Shown: positions 23,036-36,000, counted from the first letter of the stretch. The stretch: 64,000 bases of DNA from Zingiber officinale (GCF_018446385.1 NC_055988.1:58739788-58803787); one strand, 5' to 3'. The notes: generated by a model not told the origin, from the sequence alone. Numbers and translations: made by a program.

Positions 23036-25481
23036 AGGCAATCAGGTTAGCATCTCCATTCACGTCAGCATCGATCGGTATCTCACCGGGGAGGATGGTG
23101 GCGGTAAAGAGGCAGATCTTGGCCAGAAATCGGGTTCAGTGATGGTGATGGAGGAGGAACTCTTCAATCAATTGTGGACGTCGAGTCACCAATGATGATA
23201 GAGGAACGGAGGCGTACATGCTCAAGAAGACGAAGTCGGAGGCGATCTACGTTGCGATAAGGAAAAAAACAAGCTTAATAAGTGGGTTTAATTAAGTTAA
23301 TTTAATTAATCGATGGAATTCATTCTGTTTGATTAATCTGTTTAATTAACTAATTTGATATATATTAATTGATATTTGATTAAAAAGGTTGATGGATTAA
23401 TTAATATGTTAATAGTTCGACCAAGTAATTGATTAAGTTGATTCAATTATTTAATTATAGATTAAATTGAATGTATAGATGAATTAATTAATAGGTTGAT
23501 TAATTAATTCAATCCAGTAATTAATTGATTTATAATAAATTAGAGATTTATTAGATACACATCTAAGAAAGTAAGACCGAAAAGAAAAAAAATTAAATGA
23601 TTTATTTATGTAGACTATTTATGGTTAGTAGGATTTATTATAATACTTAGTTTTGCTTCGTACCCGATGCTGGTAGGATTTGAGCTCGAGGTAGATCTTT
23701 GACTTGAAGATTATTAGGGCGATCTACATTTCAGGTGAGTATATTTTGCTTATCTTCTTGATAGCTTTGATTGTAGTGCATGATTATTTACTGTCATGTC
23801 TGATAAGAATACAGATATTCGCTTACCTTAAATCTGTCCTATATTGCTTCTGAGCTGATATCTTATTGTTTGTCCTTATATGTTGATGTATTGTTAATAG
23901 CTATGTAGTTATATTTGTTATTCATGATTGGGTTCACATGGATATGCATAATGTTACCATACTATAGTGTAAGACATTGGATATTCTACTAGATCTCTTG
24001 GTAGATAATTTAACTTTGTGTTTATTGTCAGGATGATCATACTGTAGTATAGAATATCGAGCATCTTGCTAAACCTTTGTTTATTATTTAATATTGTAGT
24101 ATAGGATATTGAGTATCCTAATAGACTCTTGTTGTTATTTAGGTCTATACCTTATGTTCGTGACTTTGTATTATAGTATGATTATATACTTAGGCTCATG
24201 CCTGTAGGACACTGATATTATAGGTAGTATAGTTGTATACTGGTGTGAGGGCATATATATTAGTGAGATTATACTGACCTAGACTTGATGAAAATCACTC
24301 CCTAGCAAAAGGGGAATTAGTCAAGATATTAATGCTAGGTGACTAGTAATTTAGGGACGTGATTGTCTATTTTCTGCCTATATATTAGTAGGATTATATC
24401 GTAATATAGGGTACCGAGTATCCTAGTAGACTCTTATTTGTTATATAGGCTCATGCCTATATATTAGTAGAATTATACCATAGTGTAGGATTTTGAGGAT
24501 CCTACTAGACCCTTGGTTGCTATACCTTGACGACTATTGTCTCTCATTCGTGGTTGAGAGAGTCGTCAGCAACCGTTGGTATATCCTATCGACCATTGTC
24601 TCTCATTCATGGTTGAGAGATTCATCAGCGATCGTTAGTATATCCTGTCTCCCATATGTGAGTGAGAGAGTCATTAGTGACCATTAGTATATACCCTGTC
24701 TGCCCACGAGACCATCTGTGGTAGAGCATTCTCCTGCAGATAGTGAGTAGTTATTTATCATGTCCGACCACGGGACCATCCGTGGTAGAGCGTTCTCCCG
24801 CAAACAATGAATAGTCATTTACTCTGACTGCCCACGGGACCATCTGTGGTAAAGTGTTCTCCTGTAGTCAGTATTTGTTATGTGTTTGCTATATGTCATA
24901 CATATATTTGTGCGTGCAAGTTTGGATGTACTGTATGTACCCCCGATTTATTGGTTATACTCGGTTGAGCAAGTTAGTAAAATGCTATGTTATTGATTAT
25001 ACTTTTGGATAGCTGGTGATTATTTTGGGACACCTACGTTGGTTAGTAAGTATTCTACATGAGACTGCATCTTTTGATCTCCTATCAATATGTTATTCAT
25101 TCTCTATTTTCGTTTATCCACTTAGTGGTTATATTCACTACTTTTTGTTTTTCCCTTGACTTTCAGGTTAACAGATAGAGGAGGTGTTGTATCGCTCAGA
25201 GGTCCTGGCTGCTAGTCCCGCTCGAGTTAGGTTTCCGTTGAGTTGCTTTATATTATTGTTCCTGTTGTTTATGGTTGTAGTTTCTTTCTATATCGGATTT
25301 TGAGCATGTTCACATATACATGCATACATACACGTATTGTCATTTTGTGACTTGGTATTGTTATATTACATTGGTATTTTTATATTGACTTGAATTTGTT
25401 CGATATCGTATTTCCTATATTATTACTAGAGGGTACCGTCTAATTTAGAGGACAAGTATACTCTCAAGGTGTGATATGACG

Positions 25482-26179
25482 TCCCTTCCTTCTAATGTTA
25501 ATATTAATCATTCAATGTAGATTTTTCATCATAAAAAGAAATCTGATGGTTCTTTTGAAAGGCACCAAGCTTGTCTTGTTGGTGATGGCAGGTCTCAACA
25601 GGTTGGTGTGGATTGTGATGAAACATTTAGCCCCGTAGTGAAACCAGCTACTATTTAGACTGTTCTCAATATATCTCTATCAAAATCTTGACACATTCAT
25701 CAGTTGGATGTTAAAACACATTCTTGTATGGTCAGCTACATGAAATTGTCTACATGCATCAGTTGTTGGGTTTCGAAGACCCCGTCCATCCAAACTATGT
25801 GTGCCTGTCGAAGATAATCTCTATATGACCTCAAGCATGACCCTTGTGCTTGGTATCAATGGTTTGCTGACTTTGCCTCCATTATTGGTTTTTTCCATAG
25901 CAAATTTGATCACTCTCTATTTATTTATCAACAAGAAAATGACATGGCATACATTCTCCTTTATGTTGATGATATCATTCTCACTACATCATCTAATGCT
26001 CTTCATCAGTCTATTATGTCCTTCCTTGCTACTGAATTTGCTATAAAGGATTTGAGCCCTCTAAGCTATTTCTTGGGCATTGCAATTACACAACATGCAG
26101 GTGGATTATTTCTTTGTCAACGTAAATATGCTGAGGAGATTATTGAATTAGACAGTATGACCTCTTGTAAACCTACAAC
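25482..26179 (+). pseudogene. element C reverse transcriptase remains
   Basis: It resumes after the gypsy-type LTR with 'PSNVNINHSM' and then 'HHKKKSDGSFERHQACLVGDG', 'CDETFSPVVKPATI' and 'HQLDVKT'. The active-site motif YVDD (LLYVDDIILTTSS) lies at about 25962-26000. The frame shifts between the region ending near 25780 and the one at 25944-26179, and several stops interrupt it. It ends at 'KPTT', where the SIRE-like LTR enters at 26180. Confidence 0.82.
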
Positions 26180-27078
26180 TGTTAGAATCTGGGGTAGTTT
26201 TGATGTGGTTAACTAAGCTCGGTTAGGTCCTGTTGTGTTTGATCCTTGTGTCTAAGTATGTAGGAGCTTAGGAACACAAGAAGTCGAGCGGAAGATACAA
26301 CTAGCGAGAAGGACGGCACGGGAGAGAGACGATGAGCTCGATGCGTCCGAAGGACGAGGTGTTGCGGAAGAGTACACTGGTGGATGAGAAGGGCGTGTGC
26401 GATGTTCGAGGGACGAGAAGCTGAGGAGGAAGCCTGCTCGAGGAGAAGGCCGGAATATTGGTCTGGGTGAGCCCAATTCCAGATGAACGGAATCACTCAA
26501 GCGATCAGAGCAGTGAAAGAGTCAAAAGAGGAGCTACGGAGCTACTGGAGGTGCCCTTAATGTAGCTGAAGGTACCTTCGCGCCTTTCTGTGGGAAAGTA
26601 CCTTCAATCACCCATGGAAGGCGCCTTCAATCCTATAAAGGTGCCTTAGACTGGGTAAAATGCAACCATTGGTGAAGATAAAACTTTATCTTCGCTTGCC
26701 TCGCTCGAGGCGCCTTCCACCTTGTTGGTGGCGTCTTCCAGCCTCAGATAAGATTTTTCAGGGGCATAAAAAGACCCTTAGACGTAGGAAATATATAACA
26801 ACTCAAGTATTCATTTTCTAGTAACTTTTTGAGCGTTCAACGAATGTAAGAGATTTCTCCTCCTTCACCGAAAGAGATCTTTTAGTGCTTTATTTTGCCT
26901 TGAATTAACAACCATATAGGTTGTAGCCAAGTAACTCTGTTGTCTCTTTCTTTTTAAAGTTGTTCATTTAATTTGTTGTTATAACTGTGTTACTAATTAG
27001 AGTTGAAAGATCGAGAAAGGTTCATTTATAATTTACAGGTAATTCACCCCCCTCTTGCCGGCTGCATGGGTCCTAATA
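26180..27078 (+). repeat. SIRE-like copia solo LTR, 899 bp
   Basis: It starts TGTTAGAATCTGGGG and ends 'CCGGCTGCATGGGTCCTAATA'; the final CA has changed to TA. The flanks are ACAAC (26175-26179) and GCAAC (27079-27083), a target duplication with one difference. The closing 'TAATTCACCCCCCTCTTGCCG' is the style I know from SIRE/Maximus LTRs. It lies between the RT and RNase H parts of element C. Inside are pairs of 'AAGGCGCCTTC'-like palindromes (26610-26720). Confidence 0.8.
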
Positions 27079-27083
27079 GCAAC

Positions 27084-27460
27084 TACGCAGTGGATATTAA
27101 GGCTAAATTGAGTGTCTCTTCAGGATCTCCCTATGAAGATCATACTTATTATCTCAGTTTAGCGAGAGCATTGCAATATCTTACATTTACTAGACCAAAT
27201 ATATCCTATGCTATGCAACAGGTTTGCTTACATATGCATAACCCGAAGGGTAAATATATGAATGCTCTCAAACAAATTTTGCAATACATTCAGGGCACTC
27301 CTGAATATGGCTTACATCTTTATAAGTCTTCACTTTCTAGTCTCATCTCTTACACTGATGTTGATTGGGGTGGATGGCCCGATACCAAACGCTCCACCTC
27401 TGAATACTATGTTTTTCTTGCAGACAACTTGATCTCTTGGTCCTCTAAACGACAACTTAC
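27084..27460 (+). pseudogene. element C RNase H, first part
   Basis: 'VDIKAKLSVSSGSPYEDHTYYLSLARALQYLTFTRPNISYAM' leads into RNase H ('ISYTDVDWGGWPDTKRSTSEY', 'LISWSSKRQ'). It is open except at the junction with the SIRE-like LTR, where a base appears to be missing. It breaks at 27460 at the family-B LTR insertion. Confidence 0.85.
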
Positions 27461-30282
27461 TGTTGGAATGTATACTAAAAGTTTAGCTTTTTGTATAAAC
27501 ATTTACTTAGAAATAAGAATCATATTGGTCAAATATCTACATTTATAAGTTAAGTGTAGTTGTTCGATTAATTTATATTGTAGATAACATGGTGTGTGGT
27601 GTCACACACAAAAGATCATGTTATCAATTTCTTATAAATTATAAGCAGTAGCTCACGACTGAGATGGAAAGGAACAAACCATTGAAATAGTCGTAGTGTA
27701 ATTAGGTATTAGTTTATCTTGACTGATAAATTACACTAGTACACTCTGAGTGTATTGAGTAGGGTCATTTAAGGTAAATTATTTTTATACTGACTTAATA
27801 AAAGAACAAGACCTTAGTTATTATGGAAGTGTGTGCTCTTAATCCTAATATAATAACAAGCACATATATTTAGTATTTATTTCTTTGACTTATCAAAGGG
27901 TGAGATTTAGCTCGATAAATCAATAGGCCCGATAAGTTGGGAAATGATATTACTTATAGTGTGTGTTATTGATTATAGAAGGAAATTATGTCCTAGTAAT
28001 CTAGGTTGATAATGCCCCCAAGAGGAGCTCATAAGGATTGTCATGTTAAACCCTACAGGTGGACTTAGTCTGACACGATAATAAGGTTGAGTGGTACTAC
28101 TCTTGGACTAAGATATTAATTAAAGTGAGTTGTCAATAACTCAATTAATTAGTAGACATCCGACATCTTAAACACAGGGAGATTAACACACTCATGATAA
28201 GAAGGAGCCCAAAATATAATTTGGGATTGGTGCGGTAGTTCAATAATAATTCTTTAGTGGAATGAATTATTATTAATGAAATTAAGTTGGATGTTCGGGG
28301 CGAACACGGGAAACTTAATTTCATCGGGAGACCAAAACCAATTCCTCCTCTCGGTCCATATCGTAGCCTCTTATTAATAGAGTATTATACCCACCTATAC
28401 CCACCTTTATACCCATCCTAAGGTGGCCGACCAAGCAAACTTGGAACCCAAGCTTGGGTTGGCCAAGCAAATAAGATGAGCCAAGTTGTGTGGCCGACGC
28501 TAGCTTGAATCCAAGCTTGGTGTGGCCGATCACATTAAATTAAAAAGGATTTTATTTTTTAAATCTTTCTTATGTGGATACCATAGTTTTAAAAGAGAGT
28601 TTAAATTTAAATCTTTCCTTTTATAGCTTTCTACAAAAGATTAAGTGAAAGGTTTGATATCTTTCCTTATTTGTAGTTAAAAAGGAAGATTTTAATTTTT
28701 GATAAAACTTTCCTTTTATGAAACATTTTAAAAGAGAGTTTTAAAATTAAAATTTTTCTTTTATAGTTTCTACAAAAGATTTAAGGTGTGTTTGGTTTGC
28801 CCAATTTTCATTTTCATTTTCTGAAAAACGCGCGTTTTTCATTTTTTAGAAAATGACTTTTCTGCGTTTTTCGTTTTCTTAGAAAACGCTCTCTCATTTT
28901 CGTAAAAATAAACGTGGAAAACGCAAACCAAACGCGTTTTCCATTTTCTCAGAAAATGGAAATAGAAAACAGCGTGAAAAATGCAAACCAAACGCCCCCT
29001 TAATATCTTTCCTTAGTAGATTGAAAGGAGATTTTAATTTTAGAGAAAACTTTCCTTTTTGTAAATCATCCACATGTTTTAATAGAGAGATTTTAATTTA
29101 TAAAAGTTTCCTTTTATAACCAACCATGAAGGAAATTTTAATAGAAAAATTTTTATTAAAATTTCCGGAAGCAAATTAGGAAGTTTTAATTCTTGTGTTA
29201 TTAAAACTTTCCTTGCTTGGAGCTATGAGGTGGCCGACCACTTTAATTTAAGAAAAGGAAATTGTTTTTAATCAATTAAATTTCCCTTTCCATGGTAAAG
29301 AAAATAAGGAAGTTTTTATTAAAACTCTCCTTATTTGCCAAGACCAAGGATTATAAAAGAGAGGGAGAGGGTGCCTTCATGAGAGACAACTCTCTTCTAT
29401 TTTTCTTCTCTCTTTTCCTCCTTGGTGGTGGCCGAACCTAGCATCTTCTCCTCCTTTTCTTCCTTCTTTGTGGCCGAACCTCATCAATCTCAAGGAGCTT
29501 GTTTTGGTGGCCGGATCTAGCTTGGAGAAGAAGAAGAGAAATGAGGATTTTGTTTCCTAGTTTTCCTTGGAGCTTGGTTGGTGGCCGAGACTTGTTTTTC
29601 TTGGAGAAAGTTGCTTGGCCGAAACTTGGTAGAAGGAAGAAGAAGGACTTAGGTGGTTCTCATCTCGGTAGATCGTCGCCCACACGAGTCCGAGATAAGA
29701 AGAGGAATACGATAAAAGACCAAGAGGTTATTGCTTACAAAAAAAGGTATAACTAGTAATTCTATTCCGCATCATACTAGTTTTCTTTGTATAGATTTGA
29801 AATATCAAATACAAGAGGCTAGAGATTCTAGATTTTCAGATTTGTAATTTGAAGTTGTGTTTCTTTTATTTTATTTGTCAATCTTGTGATTCAATTGTTC
29901 TTTTTGGTTAAACCTAAAGTTATATAAGGAAATTAAATATTGAATTTCATTAAGAGGTTTTGTCGAGGCAATGGTGGATGTTCCCATATCCAAGAAAATC
30001 ATGTGCCTTGCCATGTTTGACCTGGGAGCCGATTCCCAAAATTAATATTTAATTAAATTTGTAACCTGAGTGGATTTGAATCTATAATGTTAAGTATCAT
30101 TTGTGATCCAAGTCTAAACCACTAAGAACAGATAAGTTAAATTTGGAATCAACAATGTTAAGTTCCGTTTGCGATTCCTAATTTAATTTTTAAAGAACAC
30201 AATAGGTTGTTAGGAAAGGTTCGACACTTGTACAAAATATTGTACAGTGGAACCAGTACGATCTTCCTAGGACCAACCAACA
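27461..30282 (+). repeat. family-B copia solo LTR, 2822 bp
   Basis: It starts TGTTGGAATGTATACTAAAAG and ends CCTAGGACCAACCAACA. The flanks are CTTAC (27456-27460) and CCTAC (30283-30287), a target duplication with one change, placed inside the RNase H codons of element C. It has no primer site or coding body. The unusual length against 2411 bp for the 7840 copy is partly the short transposon at 28785-28999. Confidence 0.9.
28785..28999. mobile_element. 215-bp MITE with TTAA flanks
   Basis: The ends are GGTGTGTTTGGTTTGC and the inverse of GGGGGCGTTTGGTTTGC, each next to TTAA (28781-28784 and 29000-29003). The other family-B LTRs lack it at this place. The inside is made of complementary AAAACGC/GCGTTTT and ATTTTC/GAAAAT words, so the whole unit can fold on itself. 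TTA/TAA duplication would fit PIF/Harbinger (Tourist); a TTAA duplication would be another superfamily. Confidence 0.75.
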
Positions 30283-30653
30283 CCTACTTTATCTCAGTCT
30301 AGTGCTGAAGCCGAGTATAGAGGGGTAGCTAATGTTATCTTCGAATATTGTTAGATCCGAAACCTTCTCTTGGAACTATATTGTCTGCTCCATAAGGCCA
30401 CATTGGTTTATTGTAATAATGTTAGTGCGATCTATCTCTCAGGTAATCCCACTCAACATCAACGCACTAAACATATTGAAATGGATATCCACTTTATACA
30501 TGAGAAAGTTGCCCGTGGACAGGTTCGTGTTCTTCATGTTCTATCCTGTTATCAAATTGTCGACATCTTCAATAAAGGACTTCCGTGCATACTCTTTGAT
30601 GATTTTCAAGACAACCTCAACGTATGACAACCTCCCACTTCGACTAGGGTGTG
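30283..30653 (+). pseudogene. element C RNase H end and polypurine tract
   Basis: 'PTLSQSSAEAEYRGVAN' continues the RNase H broken at 27460. It then reads 'NNVSAIYLSGNPTQHQRTKHIEMDIHFIHEKVARGQVRVLHV' (around 30415-30540) and ends with 'QIVDIFNKGLP'. The purine-rich GACTAGGGTGTG (30642-30653) is the polypurine tract. Frame changes are present. Confidence 0.85.
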
Positions 30654-30854
30654 TGTTAGATTATGGAAATAATCTTTACATAATATTTTATTATTAGAAT
30701 GTAAATAATCATCTTATTAGATTATGGAAATAATCTCTGTATAATCTTTTATTATTAAAATATAAATAATCATCTTGATTGTAACCTAATAACACGTGTA
30801 TTCCTATATATAGTTCAAGAAGATGAATAAGACTAGCTCACAAGATTTTTTACA
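30654..30854 (+). repeat. 3' LTR of element C, 201 bp, with a duplicated first 60 bases
   Basis: It starts TGTTAGATTATGG and ends GATTTTTTACA. The first about 63 bases (TTAGATTATGGAAATAATC…AATAATCATCTTA) occur twice in a row. The 5' LTR has one full copy. Confidence 0.8.
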
Positions 30855-33035
30855 CTGATGTTCAATAAATTTTAGCCAAAATTCTTTGATGACTTTAAAT
30901 ATCTCAGAAGTACTTTAGATTAAATTCATTATATTTCTTATTGCATTTTAAATATACTCATCTCCTCAAACATAAATTTAATACTCTCGATAAAGAACCG
31001 TAAGATTTTGGAATTAATATAATTTTAAAACACTTTGAAAGTTGTGGTTGTGTAATGGTCCTAGTGGTCGATTGATGCATTATGAAAAGTCAGACTGATG
31101 GATAATACATAGATTACAAATTGAGAATAGTAAATTTAGAAATAGATAAACTCAATTTATCAGGTGATACATTTGATTGCTCATAAAACCGGAGAATAAT
31201 TAGAAAGGCTATGCGATTTCATAAATGGTGGGATATGCATTTTAAGGAATACGAAAAACTACCTATGCAGTTCCATTCTCCTTCGTATTGCACACAGTTT
31301 TTTGGAAAAGAAAGTTTTGGAAAATTCAGTATAAAAAGTCCTAGTTTGATTTTTATTAAAATAATGTATCTTCAGGGTTTGACTGTTAAAAAAAAATCAA
31401 AATTTTATATTTTTATTTCTATAAAAAAAAGAGAGCTTGTACAGCTTAAAGTTAATTAGAATTTTATATTTGAATAATACTGCAAATCAAACTTGTTGAA
31501 TATTCTTTGAAAGATTTATGATATTTTTAAAGTTTATGAATTAAGAATCTGGATTTCAAAATTCTATTTTAAACCCTTTATATTATTTAAGATTTATATA
31601 TTTTCATAATCAAATTTATGATTAATTAAGCACACCCCACTAGACCATGGATTGACATAGTTAATATTTATATGCATATCTATTCCAATATATTTTAAAA
31701 TTAATTTTTAACCGATACTAGATCGTTTAGGAGGAACGATATTAATTTTTACTCCAACAAGTGAGAGAATAAAGTTCGGGATTAGTCTGTACACAAAATT
31801 AAATAATTAAATTATCAAAAAATAAATTAGGGAACCAATTTCATATATAATTAAAGAAAAATAATAGATATCATTCATTCATTATTTTTGGATTGGCTTA
31901 ATTAGGGAACCTATTAATTACAAATCAACTAGAAGCAGAAGACTTTAATTATAAGATTGGCTTAAGTACAAATGGTTGAATATATACAAGTAGAATTGAG
32001 CATTAGTTAGAATCAAACTAACCTAATTTAAACTGAATTAAATTATTTTTTTGATAAATCGAACCCATCAAATTTTGTCATGACCAATATAAAATTAATT
32101 AATTCAATTGCTAATCAAATTAACCATATTTAAAAAAAACGAAAATTTATAAAAAAAAAAAATTAATCAATTTAGTAAAATTATAATATTTTCTATTATT
32201 TAATAAAAATAATAATTTAATTGATTTTATCAATTTTTAAGATTTAAAATTGAAACGAACCAATTTAATTGAAATAATTGATATTTTTTTTAAAAAAAAT
32301 AAACTTCCAAATAAACTTAAATAAAATTTTGAATTAGTTCCATTCCATTAATTATTTTAGGCATCCCTAACCACCATAATTACATTGTCAACTATAGACA
32401 TGTCACATTGCCTATGCATAAATTTTATAAGTGATGCTATCTATCTGTAACAAAAGATGAAACTTAAGTTCCCCAGGATGATTCCAGGTTTCCTGGCAGA
32501 ATAAATCACACAGGAGACTTCGCTAGCGCATGCAAAAGAATGAGGTAGCCATATACGTCAATCCGTGGGGGCTTTATCAGTGATGCTATCAAATTACGAA
32601 TACAATGCCAATTATAATGTCATCAAAATATAAAACCTTAAATAATGTATAGAGGATCAGCATAAAACTTACTTCCACAACCCAACCTTAAGGCCAGCAA
32701 CACCAAGTAATAATTTCTCTATCTTCTCTATACTGAAAATTTTGATTGCACAATTTAATCGAATACATAAGGTAATTAACCAGTAGCAATCCATGCTAAC
32801 GACTGCAAAAGAATATGTGCATTTTCCCTTTCCCTTCTAATCACTTGCCAAAACTTCGCATGCAAAATTTGCAAGAGAAAAACAATTATCCAGAGCCTCA
32901 AAGTTGATCTTATATGTTTTTTTTTGGAACTCTGACAAATGAGTTATTAAGCCTGCAAGTTCAACCATGGCGACTGAACAGTTTGATTGACTAGTTTGGA
33001 CCCTGGCCAGGTTGCAGAAGCAATGATACTTTCGT
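30855..33035. other. AT-rich intergenic DNA and 3' side of the DUF155 gene
   Basis: No gene was recognised. The ORFs at 30332-30697 and 31211-31459 show no family features. The last few hundred bases before 33036 should be the 3' UTR of the minus-strand gene. A run of poly(A)/poly(T) tracts lies at 32120-32320. Confidence 0.4.
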
Positions 33036-36000
33036 TCAATGTAAAAGGTAAGAGAGAACGATATCCACAGCAATCAAAAAGATGATCAACCACTCCAACA
33101 AAACGAATGTGCGATTCTGAAGGATTTCTTGGATGATACTAATGTTATGCTGCTCGAGAAGCAAATGATTAACACGGGACGGAATAAATAAAAGAATTGG
33201 CAGTATGATAAAGGCATGAGAGATTTACCTCTACAAACTTCAGCTTAAAATTAAGATTTTCAAATCTCTGAGATAGCTCATATTCGTCCCGAAGATACTC
33301 CCACACTTGTGCATAGTTAGCATTCCTCCAAGCAATATCTGAACTGCAGACATGAGAATAGCACAAGTCCATAAAAAAGAGTTTTAGGGTCGATGTAAAT
33401 AGTTAATCAGCGTGAAACTATTAGATAAGGCACAGCCAAGATTGATCAGTGATCGTCCAGAGAGGTCCTGCATATTCTCAAGCACTTAACAAAGCATTAA
33501 TTAAAAATATTTCACTTACAAACTGGAGTAGCAAATGCAAGTCCGATATATAACAGAAGATATTAAAATTAAGCAAAACCATAGCACAGGATTCTGTGGA
33601 TGAAATTCTGCAATTAAGCTACGGACTCTGTTAACAATTCCAGGAAATAAAACTGACCACATATCAACGAGAACCTATGATTCCACAAACGAAATTTAAA
33701 ATTCAAAGAAAGAACGGAACACATATTAAGATAAGAAGGAAACACCACTAGATAGAAATACCAGAGATCTAGATAGTTATAGATAAACCTGACCACATGG
33801 TTGAGAACTGCCAATTCGATGGTTTCTGAAAAATTGACCCTTAATCTTAATCGTCCAAGATGGTTACAGTTCACGATTCAGAACCATTGGTTACAATTTG
33901 GTTCACGGTTCACGATAGTTTAAGATTATTATTATTTTTTAAAAAAATTATAACTTTATATATAAAAAATAAAATAAAATACAAAAAGGCTTACACATAT
34001 TTAAGTTATGTATCTCCTTAGAGTATAAGAAAATTAAAGCCATGGGCTTCAATAATTATTTCAGTATTAAAACTTTCTATTTCTATTTCGTCCTGTGAAA
34101 GTTACATTTCTTTTATTCTTTTTATGGCTACTAGAGCTCCCCAAAAGCCGAAAGTCTAAATAGATCCAGAAGAATTTGATATTAACTTTTGAAACTAATA
34201 ATATTTTATTTAACATTAATATTATTATATTTTAGTATGATGAGACATATATATCATATAAATTATTTCTTTTAATTAATTTTATGTATTCGAAGATAGT
34301 CTTCACTATATATATATATATATATATATATAATTTAATTATTAAATAAATTATATTCCTTGATAAATTTATTATTGGATATATAGAAGTCAAATAGTTT
34401 TTGTAAACTCAACATTGAATTAATAAAATAATAAAATACGACTAATGATCAATTAAGAGAGTTAAATGGGATTAATAAATTTAATGAGTTAAAGGTAGAA
34501 TAGTCCCACCAGCAAATAAGTTGTAAAATTAGCTTCACTAGAAAGGTAGAAAAATCCCACATTAAAGAATTCATAGCAAATAAGTTGTAAAATTAGCTTT
34601 AATAGAAATGTAGAATAATTCGACATCAAAAAATCAAGACAAATAAGTTAACAGGTTAGCTTTAATAGAATGCTAGAATAGGTTAATTAATATTCAACCA
34701 CACCATTAATATCACTAAAATATTATAAATATTATCAAATAAAAACTATGATTAAAAAAATCTAAATTAAATTTAAAAAATTATTTTTTTAATTTAATGT
34801 TGAACCGTCGGTTTGTCGGGGGCCAACCCTTAATCGGCCTGTCTAGATGGGCCAGTTACAGGCCCGGTTTAGACTTGGACCCAGGTCGGATCTAGTTATA
34901 GATGGATTACTGCCAAAACTACATTAATGAACAACAGATGAATTGATGATTGGAAGCACAAACATTACCTCTCAAAAAGCCCAAGTTTGAGAATAACAGC
35001 AGTCAAATTTGAATTTGATTTCCACACCAACTGAAAAAGTTGTTTCCGTTTCATAGTAGATATTCCAGTCTTTTCCAAACTACGATTGATTTCTGCAAAC
35101 TCTGCCACCATTCCATCAACCTAACAAAGATGAGGGTATAAATTTTCCATCAGAGTAGAAGATCAATGCATTTGCGATCCTGATTAATATCCTGCAACAT
35201 ACTTGATGAATGTAGTGATCTAAAGCAATACTTTGGCTAAGAACTCTTCCTATGATTCGGATGCCATCCATGTTCAAAGTCTTCAGCACTATATAATCAA
35301 GTCCCCCTTGCATCCAATTTTCAAGAGTTGGTTTCTCAACTATTGCAAAATCTGGAGCATCAAAAATTTAAAAAAAAAACAATAATAAGTTGAAAAGCAT
35401 TGCTTTCTTCAACTTCAACAATAAATATAGTAAAAAAAAAAAGAGGGCATGTCTATAACCTTACCTTAGTTGAAGAAAACAAGATTCATGTGAAGGAGAG
35501 AATTTTGAATCAATGCAAATACAGAAGCAATAGAAAACTAGAAAGATGCTCAAATTTAGAGCTATACCATAACTACCATGAGACTGTTATTCCTTTTATC
35601 TGGGAGTATCAATTCTGAATAAAATGATGCTTTATAGGACAAATTAGAATGCTTTAAAAAAATGACTAAAATTAGTGCACCAAGTCAATTAAAGACAATG
35701 AAGAAAAACCAAGACAATTTTACACTAATAGCTCCAAGAATATATAGGGAATCTACTAAATTTATAACACATATTCCATGCATACTTCTTGAAAAAGGAG
35801 GTAGAATATACAGCACATCTTTCTAGTCTTGATTTCCGAGAGTTCTTTGTCTTCACATTGCCAAAGTTGAACCAATGAAAGTTGATAAATCAAAGTTAGA
35901 TTTTCTTTTACATGTACTCACACTGTGCATATTTATTTTGAACTCAGAGATTCTGGTCACATTCTAATTTAAAACAATTTATAATATATTGTGATTTAAA

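Larger units (their letters stand above)
13547..25476 (+). repeat. gypsy-type solo LTR (about 3.1 kb) inside element C, itself split by element D
   Basis: The two arms are 13547-14247 and 23041-25476. It begins TGTAATATATC and ends AAGGTGTGATA. The flanks are TGGTG and TGACG, a probable 5-bp target duplication with two transitions. Outside it, element C coding resumes (…MWELV / LPSNVN…). The left arm has a TATA-like CATATAAG near 13769 and a GC-rich leader. The right arm has a splice donor TCAG|GTGAGTATA at 23734/23735 and an acceptor CTTTCAG|GTTAACAG at 25166/25167. The right arm also has a block repeated about three times at 24530-24690 (CTCTCATTCGTGGTTGAGAGAG-like) and another at 24700-24870 (CACGGGACCATCTGTGGTAGAG-like). 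No protein is coded. The gypsy assignment rests on LTR style only. Confidence 0.6.
10496..30854 (+). mobile_element. element C: decayed Ty1/copia (Ale/Retrofit-like), split by three insertions
   Basis: It is read in four pieces: 10496-13546, 25482-26179, 27084-27460 and 30283-30854. Together these give 5' LTR, gag, integrase, RT, RNase H and 3' LTR, about 4.7 kb in total. The pieces join in coding sense: the RNase H sequence broken at 27460 resumes at 30283 so that 'SSKRQ' continues as 'PTLSQSSAEAEYRGVAN'. The gag (LADQLSNVGA…LVLQLIASL) is close to the Ale/Retrofit type. No matching target duplication flanks the ends (CACCT versus CTGAT), and the left end looks truncated. Many stops and frame changes show it is old. 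Confidence 0.85.

Noticed and set aside
10491..30859. CACCT/CTGAT as target duplication of element C
   Set aside because: The two do not match; the left LTR seems truncated, so no duplication is claimed.
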